A DNA stretch of 64,000 nt. Source: Istiophorus platypterus (taxonomy: Eukaryota; Chordata; Actinopteri; Istiophoriformes; Istiophoridae). How positions within the stretch are numbered: position 1 is the stretch's first letter; each line of letters begins with the position of its first letter. The translations under genes and the position numbers were made by a program. The stretch spans positions 24,921,001 to 24,985,000 of the forward strand of contig CM029120.1 in the NCBI GenBank assembly GCA_016859345.1, given 5' to 3'. The notes under the pieces were generated by a model. The model had not been told where the DNA came from. It saw only the letters and a program-made list of their open reading frames with translations, and did no database searches. Below, piece by piece: positions 21,640-34,194 of this stretch.

Positions 21640-23080
21640 CATCCTGTGAACCCTGCATGTAAAACAGGAGAGCATCCCAACATACAGGCAGCCACAGTAC
21701 ACCCAGATGCACAGAAAAACAAAGACAGAGGGGAGCAAAGGGATGTGGACTGAAGTTTGGGACCAGCACAAGAGGACTTCCATACACCTCCATGGGGTAG
21801 CCATACAGACACTGTCAATTCCTAGGATGCTTTTATAAATATGATGAAGTGCATCAAGAGGCAAAGAGGGAAACCACACCAGTGATATGTAAGTGCTACT
21901 GAAATGGTTGATTCATCGAATGGAGTCATTTGGTGCTGTGCCAAGCTCCCAAATGTGTGCAACATAATTGTAAAATAGTTTTCTCAGATGGCCTAAATAA
22001 TAATATTAAATGTAAAACTTTTGTTTTTTTGTCATTGTAAAAAGACAGAATTTCTTCCAACTGAATTTCTGACATTCACAGAAATCCAGACAACACTGGC
22101 ATTTAAAAAAAAAAAAACAGAATCAATGTGTTATTTCTGTGGTGTTTAACAGTTCATTTTTATTTTGTCTGGTGAAGGCACACCAAAAATTAGGTGCTGG
22201 AAACTGTAATGTTATATTTGAAAATAGATGAACACATACTGAGCTTCAATGATATAGTTGTATCAACAACAAGCTTGTTTTTACAAAGGTTGCACAATAA
22301 CTGATTGACAATTATGTCCTTCTGTTAGATGATAATGTGATCCTTGCCACACCTTATTTGTTTAGCACACCAAGAACACTAATTCATAGGATGTCAGTTC
22401 TCACAGCATTTTTAAAACTGGCAAAACAAAGCGTCCTTTAGATTACTCTGCAACTAGCTATGTACATCACTTCAAAGTATATATCTAGAACACTGAAATA
22501 CCTGTTTGTGATTTTTGGATGTTCAAGGGTGTTACATAATTTTTGGATTTGGCCTTTGATTCTAGTAGTTGTACTCATCATAGTAATACCTGAGCTCTTG
22601 GAACACTGCAACATTGCTGAAAATAAAGCCACAAACACAAGCAGTCAGACTATCAGAGAGGTTGTACAATCACTCAGGATTGCTAAATTTTTTTAAAGGA
22701 GAAAATGCAAACAGTGGATATTTGTGGATATTTACAGCAGAAATCCACAACCTTACAACCCAACTTGATTGTTCAACTTACAGTAGATGTGCACACTTCG
22801 TTTTCCAGTGCAATTATTAGTGACATTGATGCTGCGCCCAATTTTAAATTTACCTGTAGAGTAAACAGTGAAAATCTGGCTGAAATGTCATCTTGTTCCT
22901 AATCTATGTGATTGTACCACTGCTTGTGTTTCTTGCCTTGTTGGATCGAGTTGTTGCCACATTACACTCATACGTTGTCTGGTTTTCTGAGGCTGATGCC
23001 TCATCATTGATGGTTTACAGAGCAAGGCAAGATCCTTTTAAAATAGTATTTCTTGTTTGGAAGTCATGGAGCTAAGTTAA
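21640..23080. other. DNA upstream of gja10
   Basis: No coding sequence recognised; it may hold a non-coding first exon of gja10 that cannot be located without transcripts. Confidence 0.35.
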
Positions 23081-23082
23081 GA

Positions 23083-23358
23083 CAACTACAGAGACACAAT
23101 TGACTACAAAGAGACACTAAACAATGACAAAGACTACACATGTGAATGCAAAGAGAATCAAATGACCGCAAAGAGACACAAAACAACTACAAAGAGACAA
23201 ATATACCATAAAAAAGACGCCAGAAACAGCCACAAAGAGACACAAAATTACCATGAAGGAAGTAAAATGATTAAAAAGCGACACAAGATGACCATAAAGA
23301 GACACAAAAAAAACAAACAATGTGATCATGTTGTTTGTCGTCATTTTGTGTCTCTTTC
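23083..23358. repeat. Degenerate minisatellite with AAAGAGACACAAA core
   Basis: About ten diverged units of roughly 20-25 bases sharing AAAGAGACACAAA (for example near 23168, 23191, 23236 and 23298). The final segment 23328-23358 is an inverted copy, GTTTGTCG...TTTTGTGTCTCTTT, which could fold with the preceding unit. Confidence 0.85.
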
Positions 23359-23446
23359 AGTCTGGGGTTCCTATATGGAAAGTACCATGCATTCTGTGTC
23401 TCCACAGTTTGAGGACATGTGGCAGTGAAGAGGTGAGAAGCTGACC

Positions 23447-24883
23447 ATGGGTGACTGGAACCTGCTGGGCAGCATCCTAGAAGAGGTCCACATTCATTCC
23501 ACCATCGTAGGCAAGATCTGGCTTACAATACTCTTCATCTTTCGCATGCTGATTCTGGGGGCTGCTGCTGAAGACGTATGGGATGATGAGCAGTCTGAGT
23601 TTGTTTGCAACACTGACCAGCCAGGCTGCAAGGCAGTCTGCTACGACCGTGCCTTCCCCATCTCCCTAATTCGCTTCTGGGTCCTGCAGGTCATCTTTGT
23701 GTCTGCGCCCTCACTGGTCTACATGGGCCATGCCCTCTACTGCATCCGAGCACTGGAGAAGGAACGCCACCGCAGACGGGCCCAGTTGAAGGATGAGCTT
23801 GACGAGGCTGAGTTGGCGTTGGATGAACATAAGCGCATGGAGAGGGAGCTAAGGAGGTTAGATGAGCAGAGGAAGGTGAAGAAGGCTCCTCTCAGAGGCT
23901 CTCTGTTGAGAACATACATCATCCATATCCTTACACGCTCTGTGGTGGAGGTCTGTTTCATTCTGGGCCAGTATATACTCTATGGTGTCCAACTGGAGCC
24001 ACTCTATAAGTGTGAGAGGCTGCCTTGTCCCAACAGTATAGACTGTTACATCTCCAGGCCCACAGAGAAGACAATTTTCATGGTCTTCATGATCGCCATA
24101 GCTGGTGTGTCACTTTTTCTCAACATTCTGGAAATATCTCACCTGGGCATCAGGAAAATCAAACAGACGCTGTATGGGGAGAAGTACACAGAAGACAACA
24201 GTTTGATATACAAGTCCAAGAAGAAGGCATCCTTACCACACCTTTGTGTAATGAGCAATTTATCACCTCACAATGGACCTTTGACTCAGACCTTCAAAGT
24301 GATTCCAGAGGCGGACATGAAGCCTCCCCATTACAGCACTGGTCTCGAAGCCAACCAGGATGCAACACGACACAACAGTTTCACTCACCTGGGACACACT
24401 CGGACCAGCTTTATCTGCCCACAACCTAAGATGCCACCCAGGTTTGGTCAGAACTGTGTGATGCAAGCCCCCCAGATGCATGAAGGTCAAGAGAGCCATA
24501 CAGCCATGATAGACCACCATCCACCCTGGGCTTCAACTGTGTCCAATACAGAGGGAAGTGCAACAAGCCATCTTGAGGACACCCATGAGGGAGAACACCC
24601 TCAGCCCAGCCATTTGGAAGCTCTTCTGTCAAGTAGCACTTTCAGGCCCAGCACTATCAGAGACCTTGATGAGGATGAGCGAAGGGATTCAGTGGGGAGT
24701 GAGCTTCAGATTCCGAACCCCAGGAAGACCAGCTTCATGATCAGGCCTCCCTCTGAGAGCTTGTCCTCCATCAGTGGATCCACAAGCCCTTCCTTACATA
24801 CCTCAGAGGAGTCAGATGAATTAGGCTCCCTGCAGGGGGACATGCCCATGATGCCACCTGCTGGAGGCCGGAGAATGTCAATG
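23447..24883 (+). CDS. gja10: gja10 main coding exon
   Basis: 479 codons carrying the whole channel domain and most of the C-terminal tail, ending GGRRMSM. The proposed donor is ATG|GCAAGT, a GC-type site. If unspliced, the frame runs on to a TAA at 24973. The acceptor-like TCTCTTTCAG at 23360 suggests that a 5' UTR exon is joined upstream, as is usual for connexin genes. Confidence 0.88.
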
Positions 24884-25993
24884 GCAAGTAAAGAGAAGAG
24901 ACTGTCTCATGTGTCTAAATCAAATTCCACACTAGTGTATAACGTTTGCCACAGTGATTTACTGTTTGGATAAGACTAGAAAATTGATACATAAATACAG
25001 TCCTTTTAACATTTACTAAATTAACCAACAAATCTGGGCAAACAATCAGTTTACTAGTATCAGTCAAAAAAGATTTGATAGTCACTAATGTGACTGAGAG
25101 ACAACAAGAGATTTGAAGTGGTGTATTACAGAGAGAAAGATTATTTCTATTTTTATGGATGAAGCCCAATAGTGAAAAATTGTCAGTGTCTGTCCATTCA
25201 ATATTCTCAGTGCAAAGATATCATTTAAGAAGATAAACAGCAACAACAATAGAGACGAGGCAATGGGCAAAGTAATGTTATAACCAGGAAGATATGTAAA
25301 ATTAAATTAAAAAAATATATATATTTGATATTTTTGAATTTGAGATGATATGACTGTGACATTCACAAATTTGAATAATAAAAATATAATAAAATGTGCT
25401 ATTCAATTCTATATTATATATATTTTACAGATCATAACCCATCTTTCATAATTACTGATAGATGCCAAGCCAAAATCAAATGACTAAATTGTGTACTAAT
25501 TACATGTTAAAATAATTGAGCAATGGACTACGCGGAAAATAGGATTAAACATATCTGGCAAATTTTTTATTGTAACCTGCACCTACCCTTTTAGTTTTTC
25601 TTCCTGACATCTGCCAGGCCACATAGATTTCATATTTAATTTTATAATTGAAAAAAAAAAAATCATTATAGTATGACCTCACTAAAACAGTGTGACACTA
25701 AACCAATGATGACATTTATATATTAGAATAAATATAGGCTGTACAGAATATATTTATTTGTAAATTGTGCTCATCCTCTTATTCTTCTTCCCAGATGAGA
25801 GAGTATGCCTTTAGGTTTACACAGATGTGTTTGTGTACTTGATGAATGTTATGTCCGCTCATGAACCGATTACATTGGACAAATACTGAAAGATGTTTGC
25901 TTTACTGAATACCAGGTATATAATGTGTGTTCCATGTCTTCTTGTCTTTCTCAGAGTATGTTTCTGGATATCTCCTCTATCATGAAGAAGTGA
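23447..25993 (+). CDS. gja10: gja10 (Cx62/Cx57-type connexin), two coding exons
   Basis: Gap-junction channel subunit. Mammalian Cx57 and zebrafish relatives couple retinal horizontal cells. The start ATG has a good Kozak context (gaccATGG) and the protein starts MGDWNLLGSILEEV, the alpha-connexin N terminus. Four membrane segments lie near residues 22-40, 76-98, 159-180 and 207-230. The loop cysteines are complete: C54, C61, C65 (C-x6-C-x3-C) and C189, C194, C200 (C-x4-C-x5-C). The SRPTEKTIF motif precedes the fourth helix, and a long Ser/Pro-rich cytoplasmic tail follows. Read through, exon 1 gives 508 residues. I prefer splicing at 24883 to 25955, giving 491 residues ending in SSIMKK. bach2 lies convergently downstream. 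The family call is firm; the exact a/b paralogue is not. Confidence 0.94.
25955..25993 (+). CDS. gja10: gja10 proposed terminal mini-exon (SMFLDISSIMKK)
   Basis: A strong polypyrimidine acceptor, CTTGTCTTTCTCAG, ends at 25954. Read in phase 0 after the GC donor at 24884 it gives twelve residues, SMFLDISSIMKK, then TGA. Mouse Cx57 is, as I recall, also interrupted by an intron near its C terminus. The alternative GT donor at 24888 would give a different short tail (KYVSGYLLYHEEVK). Inference; RNA data would settle it. Confidence 0.62.
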   Translation, partial: SMFLDISSIMKK

Positions 25994-26604
25994 AGTGAAG
26001 AGACAGGGTTGACATCATGTCCATAGGAGCTGTGCTCACAGCCCAGCTGTATCACAAACAGGGGAGAAACTGTATCATGGATCCAGCCATCACCATTGAT
26101 GCAACATTCAAGTCACATGGGGCCAAAACCAGTAAAATAGTCAGCCAAATATATTGTGGATTTGAAGCACCTTAGAATGCCTTAATGTGGGCACTAACAG
26201 GAAGGGATTGTATCTTTTCAAAAATGTAGACATCATCCCATGTGTTGGTTGACTTTTTTAAGATTGTGCAGAAACCACACTGGATTATGGAACATTCTAC
26301 TCAGAGGATCTGTTTGCACCTATAACATGGACTTTAGAAGCTTAAAGTACATTTTCTAAGTCAAAGACTTGATCAGAATATGTGTATCTCTGTATAGTCA
26401 TTTATATACATTTCAAGAGAAACTATGATACTTTATACTGTACTTAAATTAAATGCTTCTTAACAAAACAGCAACAATTTCTCAACAGCTAAAATCCACA
26501 CACCAACACCAAACCATAGATTTCCCATGCTTTTTGTTTTATTTCTCAACAGAAATTGTCACGACAAAATGTTGTTTTTTTTCTTTAAAACCTTTTTCAT
26601 ATCA

Positions 26605-26610
26605 AATAAA
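26605..26610 (+). terminator. Candidate gja10 polyadenylation signal AATAAA
   Basis: Canonical AATAAA about 610 bases after the proposed stop at 25993. It is followed by A-rich DNA and no clear T/GT-rich element, so usage is uncertain. Confidence 0.35.
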
Positions 26611-29600
26611 AAAACATGACATGTTGCACAATATTTACAAAGAAAATCTAAACAAAACAGGCCACTTAAACATTCAAAGATAAAAAAAAATTAAAAATTC
26701 TGCATCTGCATATAACAGTCATATTGCAGGTACTCAAAAGAAAGAACATGTGAAAAATGGCTCACCAAAATCTACGAATACAATGATATAAGCACTGTAA
26801 AAAGTTGGAAACACTGCCACAAAAACCTTCTACATGTCTATCATACAGTCCTTACCCATAAAAAGAGGTATGCTGAATCATCCAGGTAGATAAGTGTTAA
26901 GAGACTGTTCAATGGAGGTTTAAAAAATACCAAAATCACAATCTGAGATTAAAGTGGCACATTTTGTAAACAGACTGGATTAAATGAGTACCACCACCAT
27001 ATAAATTAATTGAAAATTGAAGCCATTTGATTCCAAAATACTCACCACCATAAGAGAAACTCTCCCGTAATAACCACTGGTCAATATTTAAACAGTAACT
27101 GGCGGGCCTAGATTAGTGCTGCATTCATGTTGGAAAGTCGGAAACTCAAACATCCTATTAAGAAAAATGCAATCTCCAGCTATTCAGTTGACTTTATAGG
27201 TCAGTCCAAAAATGAAATGACTAATCTGATGCCATATCACTATGGCAGCACAAAGTATTGATAGTGTGGTTTTCCATCATATGCAGCAGCGGCTTAAGAG
27301 CCTGCAGGATTTTCCTCCAATCAACTAATAAACACACCTCTAACATACTGAGGGCAGCAACTGCTGGTTTGAAAACATTCAGACTTCCAGTGCTCACAAC
27401 ACAATATGGCACTAACCAGACACATCATTTCCAAAATGCAATTGATCGACCATATGAATGGTTTTTTGCAGTATGTACATTACTGCTGCTGACCAGGTTT
27501 TTGAATGTCATCCACGCAGCTATTGCTTTTCATTTCTTTCAGTAAAATCTGCTAGTCAGGTTGCAGAGACTGAAAAACTAGCTTGTGTTAGCTAATCTAT
27601 CACAGTGAACATCATTTCAGCTTTTACTGTTGCCACAGTTTTGTGTTCATGGCATGGTGATGCAGTTCTAAGAGAAGACTGATCTAAAATTACTGCACTG
27701 CATTGCCACTCAACAATAATGTTATTCTGTTAACTGCTGAAGCATGTGAAGTATGACATAACTCAAGCAAGTTTCAAGTCAGGAATTTTTGCAGATACAA
27801 GACTAAAACACGAAAAAAACCATTAATGTGATCTTTTCAATTCTATTATTAGCATTTTAAATTTAAAATTCCATTGGTGTTTCATATGGTCAGTGCTAAC
27901 TCTTCAACTAATACTGCTAGATATTGAATATGGTTCCAATTCTTCCGTGTTAATGTCAGAATTATAATTTGCTCCTAAATTCACCTTTTTCCCAAAAACT
28001 TTTCCGTAAAATTATGAATAAGTGAAAATTCCTAAAATTTTACCTCTTCTTGTTCCATAAATCAGGGACATTGTGCAGTGCCCGTGCTATACACCAGCTT
28101 GTCAGAGTTGGACTTGCAGAGCAACCAACACAAGTATATTAAATTTTATCACATCTCTGATGTGCAACGTTCCATTAAAACAACAGCATGTGTTTCATTT
28201 ACATTTTTTGCTTAAAGAGAAAAGGGAGGGAAAGTGTTTTCCTGGTAAAGTCAAAAGTCAAAATGAGGGAAAGAATCATTTCATGGCATTTATTGATCTG
28301 TTTTATGTTCTGCACAAAGCACATATGGTGCAAAAAAACCCCAAACCAATAGTAAATGAATATTTTGATATTACATTTTCATCAGTCTTGACATTTTTTT
28401 TGCACAGTTTTGTGTAGAATGCATTAAATGCTATAAAATGATAGGATGCCTCATTTTGATATTTATTCAAATGTAGCTTCCTATGTAGCTTAATGACAGA
28501 AATCAATCTGATTCATTACAACAAAAGATTTTTTTTTAATTTGAAACAGTTGTTCCTCTTTTATGTTTCATTCCAAGGGCACACATAGAAGAGCATTTGG
28601 TTTTTCTATATGGAGACCCACAGCAGCAATATTGAAGAAATAAATACCACAATATGGAACAAATAATCATAATATAAATATTTACAAAATATATAATATA
28701 GCCATGAAACTATAAAGTAATGCAATTTCTTCAAAACAACAGTTTATTACAGCTAATACTTCGTCTTTTTTGCTGTTTTATTTTCTAACGGCTTCATGGT
28801 TATATTACATATTTTTCCTGATTATATATTGTTATCATTTTTTATATACTTTATTCCATAACATTTGAATTATTTATTAAATATTGAGCCCTCTGGATCT
28901 CCATATTAAGAGAGGGAGAGATGTGCTTTGTTGAGTTCACTATTTGTCACAAAAAAGCTTTAAGAATAGTGAAAAAGAACTCTAAAATAAAGTTACACTC
29001 TTGAGGCTCAGACAAATACAGTTGGGGTCAGAAGGGGCCACCTCAATGTTTATGACACTGTTCCAGCGCAGTTTCTAAAAGCTTCATTGGACCTTCATTT
29101 GAATAAAATCCTTTGTTCTTATACTGGATAGTTTGGCCTCTGTAACCTCTAAGGCAAGAAATTGTAGCTGCCCTTGTCAGAATCCTATTTTTCTCCCAAA
29201 GTCATTAACACTTTGACCTTAAGTATATTAAAAAAGACTGTATGTCTATTCCAAATTAATTCTCAGGTTCAAATCCTATCTTGAAAAAAAAAAAGAAGAA
29301 CAGGAAACACACAAAATTGTAAACACCCTCACTCCTCTTTAAGTTAAAAAATTACAACTGAACTAAGTACATTTGTAACTTGTAAATCAAGACTTGTCTT
29401 TTTTATAAAACTGTAAACAATAACAAAATAAAACCATTTAAAAAAATCCATTCTAAGAAAGGGTAGCGACTTACATTTTACAACATCTACATTTCAGTTT
29501 CCTCTACCCCCCCACCCCAACCCTTAACAAGAGCCCAAATAAATAAATTAACAAGTTTACTTTAAGAAATTAAAGTCTATGAAATTCAGCTGAGGAGTGT

Positions 29601-30508
29601 TCATCATTGTACTCTGAGCATTTAGTACATTCTAATTAGATTATCATTGGCTAACACGGTCCTGTGTCAGAACTAGCATGGTCAGGCTGCCATTATCTAC
29701 AGATCTACCTGGTTTCAATATTCAACCACTGTTTAAAACTATTGTCTTCACATTTACAAAATCACACAGAGAAATACCAGTTTCAGATTCTAATTTGACC
29801 TTTCTGTGCTAAAAGCAACTTCACCCTAATCCCTGATTGATAAAAGAAGCCCAAACACATCTAGAATTCAAAAATTGTGGACATGCTCCAAAGTGAAGCC
29901 GACAGTGCAGCAGCAGCATTTTGGGCAGCAACAGAGTAGACAGCAGCACCACTTACCCCTGCCACGTGCCTCACCATCGACTTTTCAACAGCAGATAAAT
30001 TTGGCATCTCCCTAAATCAATAATGCGCCAATGTGTTTGTTTGGAGCTATGAACTTCATGTCATACACTATTAGGGATACTGATTTGTTAGTAGGAACTG
30101 ATCATTTTCCATAGAGTTTGAACAAATTTACATATGATGAATTTGAAAATGTAGGTGTCTCACACCATCATACTGTATCAAATACTTTAAATAGGGATAC
30201 TTGTCTCATCTATTAGAACAGTGTGGCTAAATACATGATTGCCATATGTAAACACCAAATTCTTACTACTTTTAAGATAATAAATAAATGTACCAAAAAG
30301 AGCACTTACGATTTGTTTAAGTTGATGTTTAGATGACCAAACCAGTATGTTTAAAATTTTACCCATTTAAAATGGATCATGTGTATTTTACATTACCACC
30401 ATCCATTTTCCAGTGTTTTAGATTTTTTTGAGTATGCATTTTTCTACCCTCCAGGCAGCTGGTTTTCATCAATTTAACCAGGCAATATTATAAAATATAT
30501 GGTATAAG

Positions 30509-31409
30509 GTGGCTTCAGAAAATATTCAGTTTTAAATTTGATTTCAAACTGATAAAATTGCCCTTTTTGCCCATCAGTCTAGTCTTCTAGTCCTCTTTGG
30601 TGAGACTCAAAAAGTCATGCACACCTGAACTAAGACAGTTTATTTCATTATTCTTTGCAAATCCTCTCAAACTCTTACATATTGGATGTGAAGTGTCTGT
30701 GAACTGCGTCTTCAGGTCTCTCCACAGTTGTATTATGGGGTTTAAATCTGGGCTTTGGCTAGGTCACTCAAGGACAGTCAGAGACTTGTCCAGAAGACAC
30801 TCCAGCATTGTCTTTCTTGGCTGTGTGCTTCAAGTCATTGTCATTTTGAAAAGTGAACTGTTGCACCAGTCTCAGGTTGCCTGCCTCAGTCTTGCTACAA
30901 AGCAAACTCCAGGAAGAGTCCTGGGGTTCCAAACTTCTTCCATTATACAGTTGAGGCCACTGTTAGAGATGGTTTTATACCTTTGGTCTGATCATTGTAT
31001 CACCACAATTTTATCAAAGAGGTGTACAAAGAGTTCTTTGGACTTCATGTAATGTTTTTTATCCTGATATTCAATTTCAACTGAGTTACATTACTGTATA
31101 TACACAGGTGTGTTCCTTTCTGAACTATATTCAATCAGCTCAGTTTGTCACAGGTGGACTCCAATTTCTAGACACATATCAAGGATAATTACAGAGAAAG
31201 CACCTGACCAGAGTTGGAGCCACAGCAAAGAGTCTGAATGTTTTTTTTAAATAAGAGATTTAAGTTTTTATTAAATATGCATAAATATCTAAAAAAAAAT
31301 TTCACCTTGTCATTGGATTATTGAGAAAAGATAGCAAAAAATTAAATTTTATGCATTTGAAAATTAAATCTACAACAAAGTAAAGTGTCTGAATACTTTC
31401 TGAAGCCAC
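30509..31409 (-). mobile_element. Internally deleted Tc1-like transposon with matching terminal repeats
   Basis: The left end GTGGCTTCAGAAAATATTCA and right end TGAATACTTTCTGAAGCCAC are inverted repeats with one mismatch. Interior matches the fish Tc1 family (around 30710-30850 and 30905-30965), but the middle of the transposase is deleted, leaving 0.9 kb of about 1.6 kb. Remaining code would be on the minus strand. Non-autonomous. Confidence 0.85.
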
Positions 31410-34194
31410 AGTTTTCAACTCGGAAAGTTTGCTTCTCTCATATACATTATTTCTAATATTCATTTTGTTCATTCTCCATTTTAGTTTTTTTGTCCCATGT
31501 GTAGATTTTTTAAGTCAAACATGTGGTACAGTTTCAGGTAAAACTTTATTTAAAAGAACCTGTAGTTTCCTTGGATGAATATAAAATAAAGATTTAAATG
31601 AAAATATAATTTCTGAGGAAGTTGAATGGAGAGGACCATGTAATTTGGTAGTAAATGTGTGGAAATAGATAGAATGCTCTAAAACAGTTCACATAGTAAA
31701 TACTCAGTTATTTATCAGACTTTTTAAGAGAGAGCCAGGAAATTACGTACAGCATCATTAACAGAAACTGATAAAGTCTATAAGTGATTTTTAATTTCGA
31801 ACGGCATTTCCTCGATGGACCTGTTAAAATCTTAATGACTGGAAAATAACTAGAGATCAGTGTAAATGATGTCATGTAAATCAACTTGTCAGAAGCTCTT
31901 CTTCATACTTGTTGAACTGCTTGCTAAACTGTAAATTTACAACTACAGAGATGAAAAGAAATTTACATGTTTGTTTGTTTTAATGAAAAGGTTATGTTAC
32001 CAATAAATTTAACTAAAAGAAAGCGCAGCAAGTAGACTCGATTTTCACTGTAACCACTACCAACTTACATAGTTGTTTCCAGGAACGTTCCAGTTCCTTT
32101 TAGGAAATTCATCGGAAACTAGGACCCTTTAAAATAAAGCATCATCTAGTTTCACTATCATGTCTGCAACTTTAATAACAACAATTTTTGAAATTATGTA
32201 ATAATCAAGCTCAAGCAACTGTGGACTTTTCTGCATGTTGATTTTCAAACCAAGCACAGATTCATGAAATCAACTGAAAACCCCTGCAGTATGCTTTGGA
32301 AAATGATCAGCAGAAATGTAAAATGGCACTTGTTTGGTCCTTTAGTTTATTTTGACACTTTTGCTCATATTCAGTGCCAGGTTTCACCTCTTGGAGGTGT
32401 TGGGCAGTGCTTTAGTTTTGTAATGCGCTATCTCTTAGCATAGATATGAAAAAAGGCAGAAGAGAAATGTGCAGAGACGTCCTACTGAGTACAAGAAAAA
32501 GTAAAAGTTTTTCAAAGGAAACGTTGCATAAAGAGAATTCATTTTAGCATTTCAACTAATGTAAATTTTACTAATACACACCTTTGGTAACATTTTACTT
32601 TAAAGTCCTGTGTCACTCAAGAATTACTGGATCACTTGGAATGCTACACTATAACAAAAAAGGTGAGGTGTTTGTTGTTGTACGATGTATCAAATAATTG
32701 GAAGTATTAGTCACATTTTGGGAAATATATATTTTTGTTTTCCTTCTTAGAGTGATGGGAGAAGATGTTTGTTAAGCACAGAGATGGAGTCTGGACATAG
32801 TTAGTCTTATTTTGCATAAATAATGGAAGCAGAGGGAAACAGCTAGTCTGGCTCAGACACCAGCCCTGAAGCTGACAAATTAACTTGTTGGATTCTCTTT
32901 GTATAACCTGTACACAAACAGTAGCGTAAAAACCTCAAGAGTTCAGTATTATAACTCTTTCTTGGCAAACAAAAGCTGGGTGCAGTGTCTGTGCATGGCT
33001 TTCTGAATTATTGTGCCATTCTCACATCATACCATAATTATAAGTAGCAGAGTTGAAATAAAAAAAGGAAGACATTAGAGTTATCAGGAATATCTACATC
33101 TCCTTTTGGTGAAAAGACTCATAGCACTGTCAACAAACCAGAGACAAAATGGCTGCAAAGCTACCATAACTGTAAGCTACATCTATTGAATAAATAAAAT
33201 TCAATATAAACACTGATGTAGCTAACTTAAAAGGAGCTATTCACAGTGCGAATCTGGTTTCACTAGCTAACAAATCACTAAAAACATGGAACACAACAAA
33301 AGTAGCTCATTGAAGGTACTTAAAATGCATTACAGTCAGAGAAACAATGCCTGACCACAACTGTTTTTTTTTCCATATATTTTTCTACTGACACTGTGCT
33401 GCATTATTGTCAATGTGAGGATCCAAAACCTGGAACCACACTATCTGGTAGCCTGTGCCACAGCCAGAAGTGCTGTGAGCACTGAGAACATTGTTGAGAA
33501 ATGCTGTATTTCCAGCAGGCATCCAAAAATCACAAATGATTACATTTTATTCCTATTTGGATTAAACAAAAACAATACACTGTGTCTGTTGGCCTTAAGT
33601 TATTGATATTCTTTTTTTTCACTTTGGACAGCAACAGGCTAGCTGTTTCCAACTGTTTCCAGTCATTATGCTAACCTTGGCCAACCTGAATTTGTCTCAC
33701 AGATGTGAGGTTTTTATCAGGCTTCTCTCACTCTCACCCTCAGAGAGAAAGGAAACAAGCATGTCTGCAAAATGTTTCACCAACCAGATGTAACAGATGT
33801 CAAAAATTAAAACTAACATAGAGGTCAAATATGAATCATTTACTGCAAATCAGCTATATGTGCTGAAGTAATTATCAAGATTAGACAGGACTCTAAAGTA
33901 AAGTGCATGTACAGATTAACAGGGACATTATTGAACATTCTGTGGAATTCCTGAGTTTAACCTCCCGTGGTGCACGAGAGAGCTTGGGAAACTGACAGAA
34001 AGAAAAGTCAGGAGAATAGAGAGAGAAGAGAGAAAGCTGCCAGTGCTTTTGTTTTATACCAGTCCAAAAATGTCTGTTGAACAGTATTGCTGATAATATA
34101 ACGCTTCTGTCATCCAATACAACAAAAAAAAACTAACTTCAAATAGCAAGGTATAGACAAGTGTGTCAGAGACCAAACTATTTGCCACCAGACT

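Larger units (their letters stand above)
26010..34194. other. AT-rich region between gja10 and bach2 coding ends
   Basis: Contains the presumed gja10 3' UTR on the left and possibly the long bach2 3' UTR on the right (mammalian BACH2 has a multi-kilobase one). Apart from the Tc1 remnant at 30.5-31.4 kb nothing was recognised. Confidence 0.45.

Noticed and set aside
23737..24632. Several frames overlapping gja10 on both strands
   Set aside because: Shadows of the connexin coding sequence; no independent support.
24884..24973. Read-through tail of gja10 as the normal C terminus
   Set aside because: Kept as an alternative only; the spliced tail at the same codon fits family gene structure better.
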